A stretch of DNA of 64,000 nt from Oscillospiraceae bacterium (GCA_022650485.1 JALCPP010000005.1:62001-126000); one strand, 5' to 3'. Positions 26,924 to 34,583 are shown, counted from the stretch's first letter. Numbers and translations: made by a program. The notes: generated by a model from the letters alone, not told the origin.

Positions 26924-27891
26924 GTTTATGCGTCATAACAAAAAATGATGAAGAGTTTTTGCCCGCCTGTCTGAGCGACATGAGCGAGATTGCCGATGAG
27001 ATGCTGGTGGTTGACCTTGGTTCTGCCGACCGAACGGTTGAACTGGCAGAACAGGCGGTCGCTGTGGTGTACCAGCCGGAATGGGAAGATGATTTTAGCA
27101 AAATCAGAAATTTCTGCATGGAGCATGCGGTCGGCCAATGGGTTTTGTTTTTACAGGCAGACGAAGTCCTTTCTTCACCGCAGAGGAAGAACTTAAGACT
27201 TCTTCTGCAAAATCCAAATGCGGAAGCCTATCTTTTGTATGTGGACTTTAAGGAGGGCGAACGCGGAATTTCTTCTCCGGCTCAGTTCCTTCGGCTTTAC
27301 AGAAATCGGAAGGAATACCGGTTTCGCTACCGGTCGTTTGCGTATATTCCGGATGAGATATTATATTCTGTACAAGATGCCCATCTTTGCATTACGCACC
27401 GCGGGGAACAAACGGTTGGATGGCAGTTAAAAGAGCAGATTCGCCTTTTAAAAGAAGACGAAAAAGAGCATCCGCAAGATGGTTATGTGCGGTACCTGGA
27501 GGGAATCGAACTGCTGAATTTGGAAAAATTCGAGCAGAGTGTTGAGCCCTTTGAAGCGGCACGCCAAGCGATTGCCGGCGGAAATCTGTATGTCCCTCAT
27601 CTGTACAAATGCTATGGGTATTGCCTGATGGCTCTGGAACGATATGAAGAAGCCGAAAAGATTTTAACCGAAGGAATCCAGACGTTTACTTTTTACAACG
27701 ATCTGCTTGCCCTTCGTGCGCAGAATTATGATCAGCAGGGGCGAAGCGCGGAGGCAATAGCGGATCTGGAGACTTGCCTGACCCTTCGGAAGCGGCCGAA
27801 TCCCTATGTTCCGGGGCCGGAAATTCAAGCATCTGTTTTGCAGGAATTGTGGGAGAAAATCAATTTGGGTCGGAATCAGTCCCAAAAATGA
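26902..27891 (+). CDS. family 2 glycosyltransferase with TPR-like C-terminus
   Basis: 329 residues. The GT-A domain begins SLCVITKNDEEFLPACL, with VVDLGSADRTVELA and the nucleotide-binding ADEVL in place of the usual DxD. From about residue 190 helical repeats resemble tetratricopeptides (YVRYLEGIELLNLEKFEQSVEPFEAAR; YLMALERYEEAEKIL). It overlaps the Maf-type gene by 22 bases and so is likely to act on the same glycoprotein, adding or extending a glycan. AGGAGG upstream. Confidence 0.85.
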   Translation: MQEQKRLSLCVITKNDEEFLPACLSDMSEIADEMLVVDLGSADRTVELAEQAVAVVYQPEWEDDFSKIRNFCMEHAVGQWVLFLQADEVLSSPQRKNLRLLLQNPNAEAYLLYVDFKEGERGISSPAQFLRLYRNRKEYRFRYRSFAYIPDEILYSVQDAHLCITHRGEQTVGWQLKEQIRLLKEDEKEHPQDGYVRYLEGIELLNLEKFEQSVEPFEAARQAIAGGNLYVPHLYKCYGYCLMALERYEEAEKILTEGIQTFTFYNDLLALRAQNYDQQGRSAEAIADLETCLTLRKRPNPYVPGPEIQASVLQELWEKINLGRNQSQK

Positions 27892-27912
27892 CCGAAAGTT
27901 TACACTTTCAAT

Positions 27913-27941
27913 GTCATCGGTAACCGCTGCGGCATAGAATA
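27913..27941 (+). promoter_or_regulatory. possible sporulation (sigma-E-like) promoter before the DUF4183-like gene
   Basis: GTCATCGG (27913-27920) and CATAGAATA (27933-27941) with 12 bases between resemble the sigma-E pattern (GTCATATT, CATACAAT), though the spacer is a base or two short and only GTCAT of the -35 matches. The CATAnnnTA element also suits sigma-K. Weak evidence from sequence alone. Confidence 0.3.
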
Positions 27942-28053
27942 GAGTAACTTGATACGGAGTGCCCTGTGACCAGCAGACCTGTTTGTGACAGCTTATTTGT
28001 AGCCATGCAGGTAGATTCCGTATTAAAGTTAAGCAGAGAAAGGTGCGAATAAA

Positions 28054-28404
28054 ATGGCAATTCAATTCTTTAAACTGGCATCTTCCTCGCCGTCTATTAC
28101 AGATGATAACTTTTATTATACTGTAACAGCGGCGATCACGGTGGCTTCAGGCGCCAGTTTCCAGCTTTCAAGAACCAATTGGTCCACAGGCAGCGGCGGT
28201 ACACCGGCTTCTTTCCCATCGGTATCCAACGGCTACTACAATATGGTCGTCAATGGTGTATTGCAGCAAAGTATCTTCTATTCGGTTAACACCGCTTCTA
28301 ATATTCATCTGTTGAATCCGGGAACCGGTAGCTATACGATTCCGCAGAGCGCGCCTATTACCCTTGGCCTTGCAAAAATCGATCAGACTGTCGTCGTCCC
28401 GTAA
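28054..28404 (+). CDS. DUF4183-like Ser/Thr-rich surface protein
   Basis: 116 residues without a signal peptide or Cys. By my count 29 residues are Ser or Thr, about a quarter. The centre GYYNMVVNGVLQQSIFYSV resembles DUF4183 proteins (SYYNLFVNGVLQP-like core), which occur in spore coat/exosporium and other surface layers of Firmicutes. Lying at the end of a glycosylation cluster, it is a candidate acceptor for the Maf-type transferase. AAAGGTG precedes the ATG and a strong terminator follows. Confidence 0.62.
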   Translation: MAIQFFKLASSSPSITDDNFYYTVTAAITVASGASFQLSRTNWSTGSGGTPASFPSVSNGYYNMVVNGVLQQSIFYSVNTASNIHLLNPGTGSYTIPQSAPITLGLAKIDQTVVVP

Positions 28405-28408
28405 GCGT

Positions 28409-28440
28409 TGGGGCTGTCCGAAAGGACAGCCCCAAAATTT
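28409..28440 (+). terminator. intrinsic terminator after the DUF4183-like gene
   Basis: TGGGGCTGTCC (28409-28419) and GGACAGCCCCA (28424-28434) form a perfect 11-bp stem with a GAAA tetraloop, followed by AAAATTTT. Confidence 0.92.
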
Positions 28441-28455
28441 TACATATAAGACAAT

Positions 28456-28503
28456 AGAAAAGAACCGCCTTGAATAACCTGAACGGATATTCTAAGGCGG
28501 TTC
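28456..28503 (-). terminator. intrinsic terminator of the SASP gene
   Basis: On the minus strand GAACCGCCTT (28494-28503) pairs with AAGGCGGTTC (28462-28471), followed by TTTTCT. It lies about 65 bases after the SASP stop codon. Confidence 0.8.
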
Positions 28504-28568
28504 CTTATACTAGAGCGTCAGCCCCAATGGGTGACGACTATCCTGTGGGAAGATGAATTTAAGAAAAG

Positions 28569-28757
28569 TTATTTCATGCTTTCCTCGTACTTTTTGATCA
28601 TGTTCTTGACCATCTGACCGCCGACAGAACCGGCTTCTTTGGACGAGAGATCTCCGTTATAACCCTGCTTCAGGTTAACGCCGACTTCAGACGCAGCTTC
28701 CATTTTGAACTTATCCAGAGCTTCACGAGCTTCCGGCACAACATGTTTGTTTGCCAT
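28569..28757 (-). CDS. alpha/beta-type small acid-soluble spore protein
   Basis: 62-residue DNA-binding protein that coats the chromosome of dormant spores. Clear family marks: EALDKFKMEAASEVGV holding the germination-protease site region, and GYNGDLSSKEAGSVGGQMVKNMI. The ATG at 28757 gives the usual length and is 11 bases after AGGAG; a longer frame adds eight atypical residues. It shows that the host forms spores. Confidence 0.95.
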   Translation of the reverse strand: MANKHVVPEAREALDKFKMEAASEVGVNLKQGYNGDLSSKEAGSVGGQMVKNMIKKYEESMK

Positions 28758-28859
28758 AAAATCATACACTCCTTGTTTCAATCTTATTTCATTTCCCTTG
28801 CGTTTGCTTTACTATTTTGCGTTGTGGTTTCTTTTTTATGAATGTAAATTTTTTCAACT

Positions 28860-29399
28860 TCAGATTTGAAAACCATTTGATGAATCTTTGCCTGAAATCA
28901 GCAGAGCGGCGCAGACCATCAGCAGCTGATGCGGGCTGCGGGGTTCTGAAAACTTTACGGTAAAATCGTGCGGTTCCAGCATCTGGCCGTTCAGGGCTTT
29001 CAGCGTTCGCTGTAAGCTCAGCGCGGCACTGCCTTCTTCCAGCCCTGCGATGCTGAGCGTCTCTTTAGAGCTGGTGCCGCAGGTGACGGCGGTAACGCCA
29101 GAGCCTTTCAGCAGCGCGGCGGCACGGGCGTTTTTCGCTTCCAGCACATATAAAAAATTTTGTGACAACGGGACCGGATTCTGCGGGAGGATACTGTTTT
29201 TAAACAGTACCATTCCATGCTTCAACCTGATTTCAGGAACTTTTTCATATTCATAAAGAAGATATTCCGGATGCGAGCCGCATTCAAAGACACGGTCCGG
29301 GCCGGAATATCTTACACCGCCGTATTTTGGAAGGGCGGCAAGCAACGCTTTTGTTGCAGAAATATCCTTGACATCGCCGCATAAAAAAATGTTAATCAT
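28860..29399 (-). CDS. conserved-looking protein of unknown function
   Basis: 179 residues from the ATG at 29399, which is 10 bases after GGGG; upstream in-frame starts at 29408 and 29456 lack proper spacing. It starts MINIFLCGDVKD and contains TAVTCGTSSKETLSIAGLEE and a C-terminal LLMVCAALLISG. The TCGTSSKETLS stretch recalls the central part of Mur-ligase-like proteins, but the ATP-binding loop is missing, so I assign no function. It sits between the SASP gene and the broken deacetylase, a sporulation neighbourhood. Confidence 0.65.
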   Translation of the reverse strand: MINIFLCGDVKDISATKALLAALPKYGGVRYSGPDRVFECGSHPEYLLYEYEKVPEIRLKHGMVLFKNSILPQNPVPLSQNFLYVLEAKNARAAALLKGSGVTAVTCGTSSKETLSIAGLEEGSAALSLQRTLKALNGQMLEPHDFTVKFSEPRSPHQLLMVCAALLISGKDSSNGFQI

Positions 29400-29528
29400 G
29401 AATCGCATGCCCCGTTTTCGATATTTATGAAAACAGTATTTGCCGCATGGATTCATTTATGTAAGGCAAATGTCGTTAGAAACACTGCATTTTTTGGGGA
29501 AGAAACTTTTTAAGCTTCAGAAGGCACT

Positions 29529-29786
29529 TTATTTTTTTGCCGAAGGATTTGGAATCTGCATCCCGGCCTGATCGATCGTATAATTATTTTTAAGGATTAA
29601 TTCTGAAATGGGGACGATGGAATATCCCTGCGACTGCAGCGTTTTCAAAACGGTTGGAAGCGCGGTCGGAGTATTTTGGGCGCCGTTGTGGAACAGCACG
29701 ATGGAGCCGGGCTTTACCTTTTTAGTCACGCGGTCAATGATTTGCTGCGGAGTGGGATTTTTCCAATCTAGGCTGTCAGTACTAGA
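29529..29786 (-). pseudogene. pdaB: 3' part of a PdaB-like polysaccharide deacetylase, split by the prophage
   Basis: The last 80 or so codons of a NodB-fold deacetylase that acts on cell-wall or cortex glycan. The frame reads TDSLDWKNPTPQQIIDRV, then VKPGSIVLFHNGAQNTP (the Leu-x-His catalytic motif), and GYSIVPISELILKNNYTID. The usual residues before DSLDW are WS plus one; here the frame changes at about 29784 to unrelated VS and hits a stop at 29799. The first roughly 170 codons with the metal-binding motifs are absent and should lie at the far prophage end. The break looks like insertion, not decay: the remaining codons are intact. Confidence 0.85.
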
Positions 29787-29801
29787 TACAAAAATAATCT
29801 A
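29774..29801. other. probable attL of the prophage
   Basis: Junction between the deacetylase coding sequence (up to about 29783, AGTACTGAC on the minus strand) and prophage DNA. The adjacent sequence has repeated CTAGAT/ATCTAG words (29784-29811). The serine integrase gene lies 500 bases inward, as expected. The exact core cannot be fixed without the other end. Confidence 0.65.
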
Positions 29802-30290
29802 GTAATCTAGATTCAGATTTTGCTTTACAGGAATTGATTTATTAACTTTTTTGTCAATAACAAGCAAATAGTCATTTTTGTTTGGGTATTTTCTAACTGT
29901 AAATTCTATTTGCTTATCAGAATTATAAACGTTTTTTGCTTCTAAGTGTTTATCAGTAAAATATATAATTTTACTGTTGGCCAGTTCCTTTGTATTTACT
30001 AAAACTAATGCAATAACATTACGTTTTCCATTGTCTCTATTTGCTTGCAATCCTAAAATTTCTTTTGTCGATAACGAAAAGCTCCAGCTTAAAACATTAT
30101 CCTTTATAATACGTTTACCATTACTTCGATGAATGGTGTATAAAATGTAGGAATGTTTGTCTGTGGTTATTTCGAACACACGCTTTTCGTTTGCGTCTTC
30201 TATTAAAGAAGGTTTATTATCAGAATTACTTGTTAGAAGATGGGATAAAACTGCGCCGTAATAAAAATCAATAACAGATAAATTGGCCAT
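29799..30290 (-). CDS. prophage-end protein of unknown function
   Basis: 163 residues from the ATG at 30290 (AGGTGG 6 bases upstream; an in-frame TTG lies two codons earlier). Notably AT-rich compared with the integrase next to it. It contains HSYILYTIHRSNGKRIIKDNVLSWSFS and SKIIYFTDKHLEAKNVY, a mixed alpha/beta pattern, with no membrane segment. No family recognised. Its stop codon sits at the attachment junction and in the same frame as the deacetylase remnant. It may be a cargo gene of the prophage. Confidence 0.65.
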   Translation of the reverse strand: MANLSVIDFYYGAVLSHLLTSNSDNKPSLIEDANEKRVFEITTDKHSYILYTIHRSNGKRIIKDNVLSWSFSLSTKEILGLQANRDNGKRNVIALVLVNTKELANSKIIYFTDKHLEAKNVYNSDKQIEFTVRKYPNKNDYLLVIDKKVNKSIPVKQNLNLDY

Positions 30291-30307
30291 AGACAACCAC
30301 CTTTATT

Positions 30308-31768
30308 TTATTTCATTATTACTTTTACTCCGTTCGGCCCCGCTTCCACTTTGCTGACCAGCGTCCTGGCAACCTGCTTTTTGGCGTCGAAGTCCAGGTC
30401 TGCAAAAGGAATGTCAGGAACAGCCACAGAAGGCCTTTTGGGGGCGGAGTTAATAACTTCCAGCAGCTCGTTCTTTCGGGCGTCCAGCGCGGCCATACGT
30501 TCATTGATATAGCGCATGGTAATTTCGTTGGCCTCTTCCAGCCGGTCCATCAGCCGGGAAATCTGCTGGTCGATCTGCGCCAGCTCGATTTTTTCGGCAT
30601 TGTGGCTGTTGACCGGTTCGGCTTGGGCCGGCGCTGCCGCAAGCCTGTCCAGTTCAGCCTGAATCTGCTCGGCGGCCTGATTCTCGACGTCCTGAACCGA
30701 CTCCGTGTGCTGCAGGTCGCAGATATGATAATTTGATCTGCCGGAACAGTAAAAATAGAGATAGCCATGGGTGGAGATCACGCGGAGGGCATAGCCGCAG
30801 TGGGCGCACTTTACAAGGCCGGACAGCCAGGTGTATTTTCCCTTGCCGGAATTTTTAATCTGCCGGTTTCCGTCAAGTTTCTTCTGACAGGCGAGAAATG
30901 TCTGCGGGTCAATCACTCCGTCGTGTTCTGCAATTGCAACCAGCTGATCATGCAGGTCGGAAAATTTTGCAGATTTTACATCGCGTTCGCCCCAGAGAAA
31001 CAGAGCTTTCTGTCCCGCAAATTCTGCAATTTCATTGGCGAAGATAACACCCTTGCCGCGGTAATAATAGTAGATGTCGGCATCGGCCTTCACATAAACA
31101 GGATTGTGCAGAATCCGGCTCAGGGCGACGTTGTCCCAGGCTTTACGTCCGATTCCGTGAATGTGCCGCCCGGTCAGCCATGCGGCAATTTTGCCGAGGG
31201 AAGCGCCGGAGTAAGCGTATTTATCAAAAATCTGTTTGACAATCTCCATGTGTTCGTTTGGTTCCAGAGCGGAAGCTGTTTTCCCGCCGATCTTGGTCCG
31301 TTTGATTGTAAAACCAAACGGGGCAGGGCCTCCGCCGTATGCCCCGCGCTTTACACGTTGGTAATAATTGTCTTTGATTCGCTCCGCGATAGTTTCACGC
31401 TCCAGCTGCGCAAACACCATAATGATATAGACCATTGCCCGGCCGACCGGGGTGGAGGTGTCGAATTTCTCGTTCACGGAAACAAATTCCGTGTTGTGTT
31501 CTTTCAGAATTTCCCAGACACGCCCAAAATCCGTGATGGAACGGCTGATTCGGTCCAGACGGTAGACAACAATGCGATCTACTTCGCCGTGTTTGACGGC
31601 AGTCAGCATTTCCTGAAAAGCCGGCCGATCAGTGTTTTTCCCGGAATATCCCCGGTCGGCGAAAACCTTTGGCTCTTCTGAGCATTCCTGGCGGCACAGG
31701 TCAATCTGGCCGTCGATGCTCAGTGAATCTTTTTTGTCAACGGACTGGCGGGCGTAAATGGCAATCAT
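30308..31768 (-). CDS. large serine recombinase (phage integrase)
   Basis: Catalyses attP x attB integration and, with a directionality factor, excision. 486 residues in three parts: resolvase catalytic domain (IYARQSVDKKDSLSIDGQ with the nucleophilic Ser9; VYRLDRISRS; GRAMVYIIMVFAQLERE), recombinase domain (YGGGPAPFGF onward), and a zinc ribbon (CAHCGYAL about residue 320, later C...C) followed by a coiled coil of about 50 residues. GGAGG is 5 bases before the ATG. Its position at the element's left edge, next to the split deacetylase, identifies the insertion site. Confidence 0.96.
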   Translation of the reverse strand: MIAIYARQSVDKKDSLSIDGQIDLCRQECSEEPKVFADRGYSGKNTDRPAFQEMLTAVKHGEVDRIVVYRLDRISRSITDFGRVWEILKEHNTEFVSVNEKFDTSTPVGRAMVYIIMVFAQLERETIAERIKDNYYQRVKRGAYGGGPAPFGFTIKRTKIGGKTASALEPNEHMEIVKQIFDKYAYSGASLGKIAAWLTGRHIHGIGRKAWDNVALSRILHNPVYVKADADIYYYYRGKGVIFANEIAEFAGQKALFLWGERDVKSAKFSDLHDQLVAIAEHDGVIDPQTFLACQKKLDGNRQIKNSGKGKYTWLSGLVKCAHCGYALRVISTHGYLYFYCSGRSNYHICDLQHTESVQDVENQAAEQIQAELDRLAAAPAQAEPVNSHNAEKIELAQIDQQISRLMDRLEEANEITMRYINERMAALDARKNELLEVINSAPKRPSVAVPDIPFADLDFDAKKQVARTLVSKVEAGPNGVKVIMK

Positions 31769-31788
31769 AAAATCCTCCGATAAGATTT

Positions 31789-31820
31789 CACCCCTTCAGA
31801 CGATGCTGAAAGGGTGTTTT
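31789..31820. terminator. hairpin between the zinc-ribbon gene and the integrase gene
   Basis: CACCCCTTCAG (31789-31799) and CTGAAAGGGTG (31806-31816) pair, better as minus-strand RNA (a U-G pair replaces a mismatch), while the T run lies on the + strand. It could separate integrase expression from the genes upstream or block antisense transcription. Confidence 0.45.
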
Positions 31821-31828
31821 GATAATTT

Positions 31829-32077
31829 TTAGAGATCCCATCTATTTCCACAATTTTGGCAGATGCAAATCTTTTTTTCTTTTTGCTTAATTTTTTGTTT
31901 TCTGTGTCCCAGAATTTTCACAATCAGGGCGGGGATAGTTAAAAAAACCCACTTAATAAATAGCCACCACCAACCCACAAGCAACCACCAGATAATGCCG
32001 TGATGCTTATTTACCAATTTTGATTCCATAACAACCTGAATAGAAACATTCTCACTGCCGCATTTTGGACATGTCAT
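31829..32077 (-). CDS. small zinc-ribbon membrane protein
   Basis: 82 residues. CPKCG at residues 3-7 and CQNCG near the C-terminus can form a split zinc ribbon, with a Trp-rich membrane segment (IIWWLLVGWWWLFIKWVFLTIPALI) between them and a basic tail. GAGGAG precedes the ATG. Probably co-transcribed with the larger zinc-ribbon gene upstream. Such proteins are frequent in the lysogeny region of Firmicutes prophages, with no known role. Confidence 0.75.
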   Translation of the reverse strand: MTCPKCGSENVSIQVVMESKLVNKHHGIIWWLLVGWWWLFIKWVFLTIPALIVKILGHRKQKIKQKEKKICICQNCGNRWDL

Positions 32078-32108
32078 TTTAATCCGCTCCTCATATAAAG
32101 ATAAGACA

Positions 32109-33041
32109 TTATTTGCTGGGTTCTAGTTTTACCGTAACACCGGAAATCGTTAATTGTACACCATTGTCCAAAACAATATTTTTAAATTCTTTCTGATACA
32201 TATCATCGGCTGTTGTTCCCATTATTGCATTCAGACCGCCGCTGTACATATTATCGGAAGAAACATTTCCGGAACCCTTTACTGCGGTGATATTATAGAT
32301 TCCTGCTTCAAGATCTTCGCCTGCAATGTAATTCCCGGATGAAAGGGTGACAGATTTGGTGGCTGTATTTTCGCGTTTCTTCAAGTTTTCTGCATCAACT
32401 TCGTCTTTGCTTACAATCTTTACTGTGACGTTTGAGATTGTAAGCACAACACCGTCAGGCAAGTCAATATTTTTGTATTCTTTTTCATACAGATCGTTAC
32501 TTTGAGTGCCCATCATCGCATTCAGTCCGCCAGAATACATGTTGTCCGATGAAACATTGCCGTTACCCTTTACTGCTGTAATGGTGTATGTTCCTGCGGG
32601 AAAATCCATTCCAGCCGTAAAATTACCGTTAGATAATTCGGCAGTGTATACTTTAAGTTTTGGCGCTGGCGTAGCAGATGATGGGGCTGCTGAAGAAGGC
32701 GCTGCCGTTTTCGAGGCGGTCTGGGAAACTTCACTGTTTGTAGAGGTCTGGGAAGCTTCACTACTTGAATTCACTGCAGTTGGTTGAGAAGAATCTCCGC
32801 CTACGACGATGGATGCTATAATTGCAATTACAATAATAGCGCCAACGATAATCAGACCCCATTTTAAGCATCCGCTCTTCTTCTTTGGTTGAGGCATAAC
32901 GGGATTTTGATAATTTGTTTGAACCGGAGGAATAGTAGAATGTACAGCCTGACTGCTTTGATCTGGCTGTTCATTAACAGGTGTCCCGCATTCCGGACAG
33001 AATTTTCCTTCAAATTCTTTGCCGCATTTTGGGCATTTCAT
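32109..33041 (-). CDS. zinc-ribbon membrane protein with two tandem beta-repeats
   Basis: 310 residues. N-terminal zinc ribbon CPKCGKEFEGKFCPECG (3-19), Pro-rich linker, one membrane segment (WGLIIVGAIIVIAIIASIVVGG, about 61-82), a Ser/Thr/Ala linker, then two copies of an about 85-residue domain. Each copy holds AGxDxxAGxYxITAVKGxGNVSSDNMYSGGLNA and ends in LTISxVTVK. The repeats would be outside the cell. Possible roles are superinfection exclusion or adhesion; neither can be shown. AAGGAG is 9 bases before the ATG. Confidence 0.78.
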   Translation of the reverse strand: MKCPKCGKEFEGKFCPECGTPVNEQPDQSSQAVHSTIPPVQTNYQNPVMPQPKKKSGCLKWGLIIVGAIIVIAIIASIVVGGDSSQPTAVNSSSEASQTSTNSEVSQTASKTAAPSSAAPSSATPAPKLKVYTAELSNGNFTAGMDFPAGTYTITAVKGNGNVSSDNMYSGGLNAMMGTQSNDLYEKEYKNIDLPDGVVLTISNVTVKIVSKDEVDAENLKKRENTATKSVTLSSGNYIAGEDLEAGIYNITAVKGSGNVSSDNMYSGGLNAIMGTTADDMYQKEFKNIVLDNGVQLTISGVTVKLEPSK

Positions 33042-33065
33042 GCCTAATCGCTCCTTATTTGTGCC

Positions 33066-33164
33066 TTGACAGAATTTTATTAAGGCATATAATATTTTTG
33101 GGAGCGTTTTCCTGCGCTTTTATTATTGCCGTCCGCTGTTCATACCAGTGGACGGCGTTTTTTT
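33066..33164 (+). ncRNA. small transcription unit 1: promoter plus terminator hairpin, no clear ORF
   Basis: TTGACA (33066-33071), 16 bases, TATAAT (33088-33093). A short segment GGGAGCGTTTT follows, then an 11-bp hairpin GCCGTCCGCTG/CAGTGGACGGC (33128-33156) and G plus seven T. This predicts an RNA of about 65 nt. It is opposite to both flanking prophage genes. A paralogous unit lies at 34286-34391. Confidence 0.42.
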
Positions 33165-33176
33165 GTTTCTAGAATA

Positions 33177-34256
33177 TTAAAGATAGCGTTTTAAAACTTC
33201 AATGATTTCATTCGCGTGTTCAGGAATTTGATAGATATTGTCAAGCTCGATTTTAATATCCTTTTTGTTTTCATCGGGAAGAATTAAATATTTATGAGAA
33301 TCTCGAAAGGCAAAACGACAGATCCACTTTGTAGTTTTGCCTTGATATAGGACTCCAAAGTAATTAATCGTATCTTTATGAGTAATTTCTGAAAGCGGTA
33401 CAATATCTTTCAATAGCGTTTTAACGATAACGAAAGCTTCTATTTCTTCTTCTGTCGTTATAATTTTACTTGTTGTGGAAGCCGCCGGCTGTACTTCGTT
33501 TTCTTCCGTTTGCTCCGGAGCCTGCGGTTCTGAAGGCAGATCGGTGTTAACTTCGAGGGCAGTTTTAATTTTGTCGCTCATCAACTCATTTATGTAACCG
33601 TTTAGTGCCTTCTTTAATATGGGACGGAACTTTTCTATAATTGCCTGTGTTTTCATCCCTGAATAGACAGGGGCAAGAAACAGGCGGAGAAAATCATCTG
33701 ATGGGTTTTGAAGCTCGTTTGCAAAGACCTTTTGGAACTCATGCGAATATTTAAGGTCAGAAGCTGTGTCAAAAATATCGGAAACGTTGAAGGTGGACTT
33801 GTGAAATTTTTTCAACTCAGCAACTTGTCCGTCTTTAATATCAAGAATATTGACTTCCAGAAACGGAACATCATCCATCTTGTTTGGTTCTTCAAGGTCC
33901 GTATAAAAGCGATAGATCAGTCCGTTGGTCAATATAGCAAATTTTGCTTTTGTGGTTCCGAAGTAGCGGAAAAGCTGTGAATCATGTTTTTCTAGCGGTT
34001 CCTTGATCCACTTGCATTCAATAAGAATTGCCGGTTCCCCGTCTGACATGATCGCATAATCGACTTTTTCTCCCTTTTTAATTCCGACATCTGCGGTGAA
34101 TTCCGGGACAAATTCAGCGGGATTAAAAACGTCGTATCCCAAAAGGGAGAAGAATGGCATAATGATAGACGTTTTAGTGGCTTCTTCTGTCTGGATGGAG
34201 TCTTTCATGCTGTCTACACGCTTGGCAAATTGCTTGATCTGATCAATAAAATCCAT
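33177..34256 (-). CDS. HsdR N-terminal-domain-like nuclease protein
   Basis: 359 residues from the ATG at 34256 (GAGGGGGTGG upstream). The N-terminal half resembles the type I restriction HsdR_N fold: KTSIIMPFFSLLGYDVFNP, FVPEFTADVGIKKGEKVDYAI and PAILIECKW form a PD-(D/E)xK nuclease site (Asp in VDY, Glu and Lys in ECK). There is no helicase or methylase partner; the C-terminal half ends in a small alpha/beta domain. Stand-alone proteins of this kind are common in prophages and may be anti-phage or DNA-processing factors. It is flanked by the two paralogous small transcription units. Confidence 0.8.
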   Translation of the reverse strand: MDFIDQIKQFAKRVDSMKDSIQTEEATKTSIIMPFFSLLGYDVFNPAEFVPEFTADVGIKKGEKVDYAIMSDGEPAILIECKWIKEPLEKHDSQLFRYFGTTKAKFAILTNGLIYRFYTDLEEPNKMDDVPFLEVNILDIKDGQVAELKKFHKSTFNVSDIFDTASDLKYSHEFQKVFANELQNPSDDFLRLFLAPVYSGMKTQAIIEKFRPILKKALNGYINELMSDKIKTALEVNTDLPSEPQAPEQTEENEVQPAASTTSKIITTEEEIEAFVIVKTLLKDIVPLSEITHKDTINYFGVLYQGKTTKWICRFAFRDSHKYLILPDENKKDIKIELDNIYQIPEHANEIIEVLKRYL

Positions 34257-34285
34257 GTTACCACCCCCTCGAAAAAAATCACAGA

Positions 34286-34391
34286 TTGACAAATTATGAC
34301 AATGCTGTTTATAATATTCTTAGAGGAGCATTTTTATGAGGACTTCTCTTTACCTTGCCGCCCGCTGTTCGCACCAGCGGACGGTTTCTTT
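34286..34391 (+). ncRNA. small transcription unit 2: promoter, short ORF or sRNA, hairpin
   Basis: TTGACA (34286-34291), 18 bases, TATAAT (34310-34315), then GAGGAGCATTTTTATG and a hairpin CCGCCCGCTG/CAGCGGACGG (34358-34384) followed by TTTCTTT. Core words are shared with unit 1: TATAATATT, GGAGCrTTTT, TTGCCGyCCGCTGTTC, CCAGyGGACGG. Here GAGGAG and ATG 34336 could open a 35-codon frame, but unit 1 has no equivalent start, so RNA or peptide is undecided. One C-A mismatch weakens the hairpin. Confidence 0.35.
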
Positions 34392-34583
34392 ATATTCTTC
34401 AAAAAATTGGTTGACTTTTCCTGCCGTTGAGCTACAACAATAATATCGCTACTGAACACTTGTTCGGCTTGTTACGGAATGCGGATGAATGCGAGGGCAA
34501 ATGAATGGATGAGGAGTATGAAACGGAATTTCTTACTCTATTGAATGGCATGACCAGCGAATCCCTGAAACTGGAACGGGCAT

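Noticed and set aside
30767-31681. 304-codon + strand frame opposite the integrase
   Set aside because: Antisense shadow of a clear serine recombinase gene.
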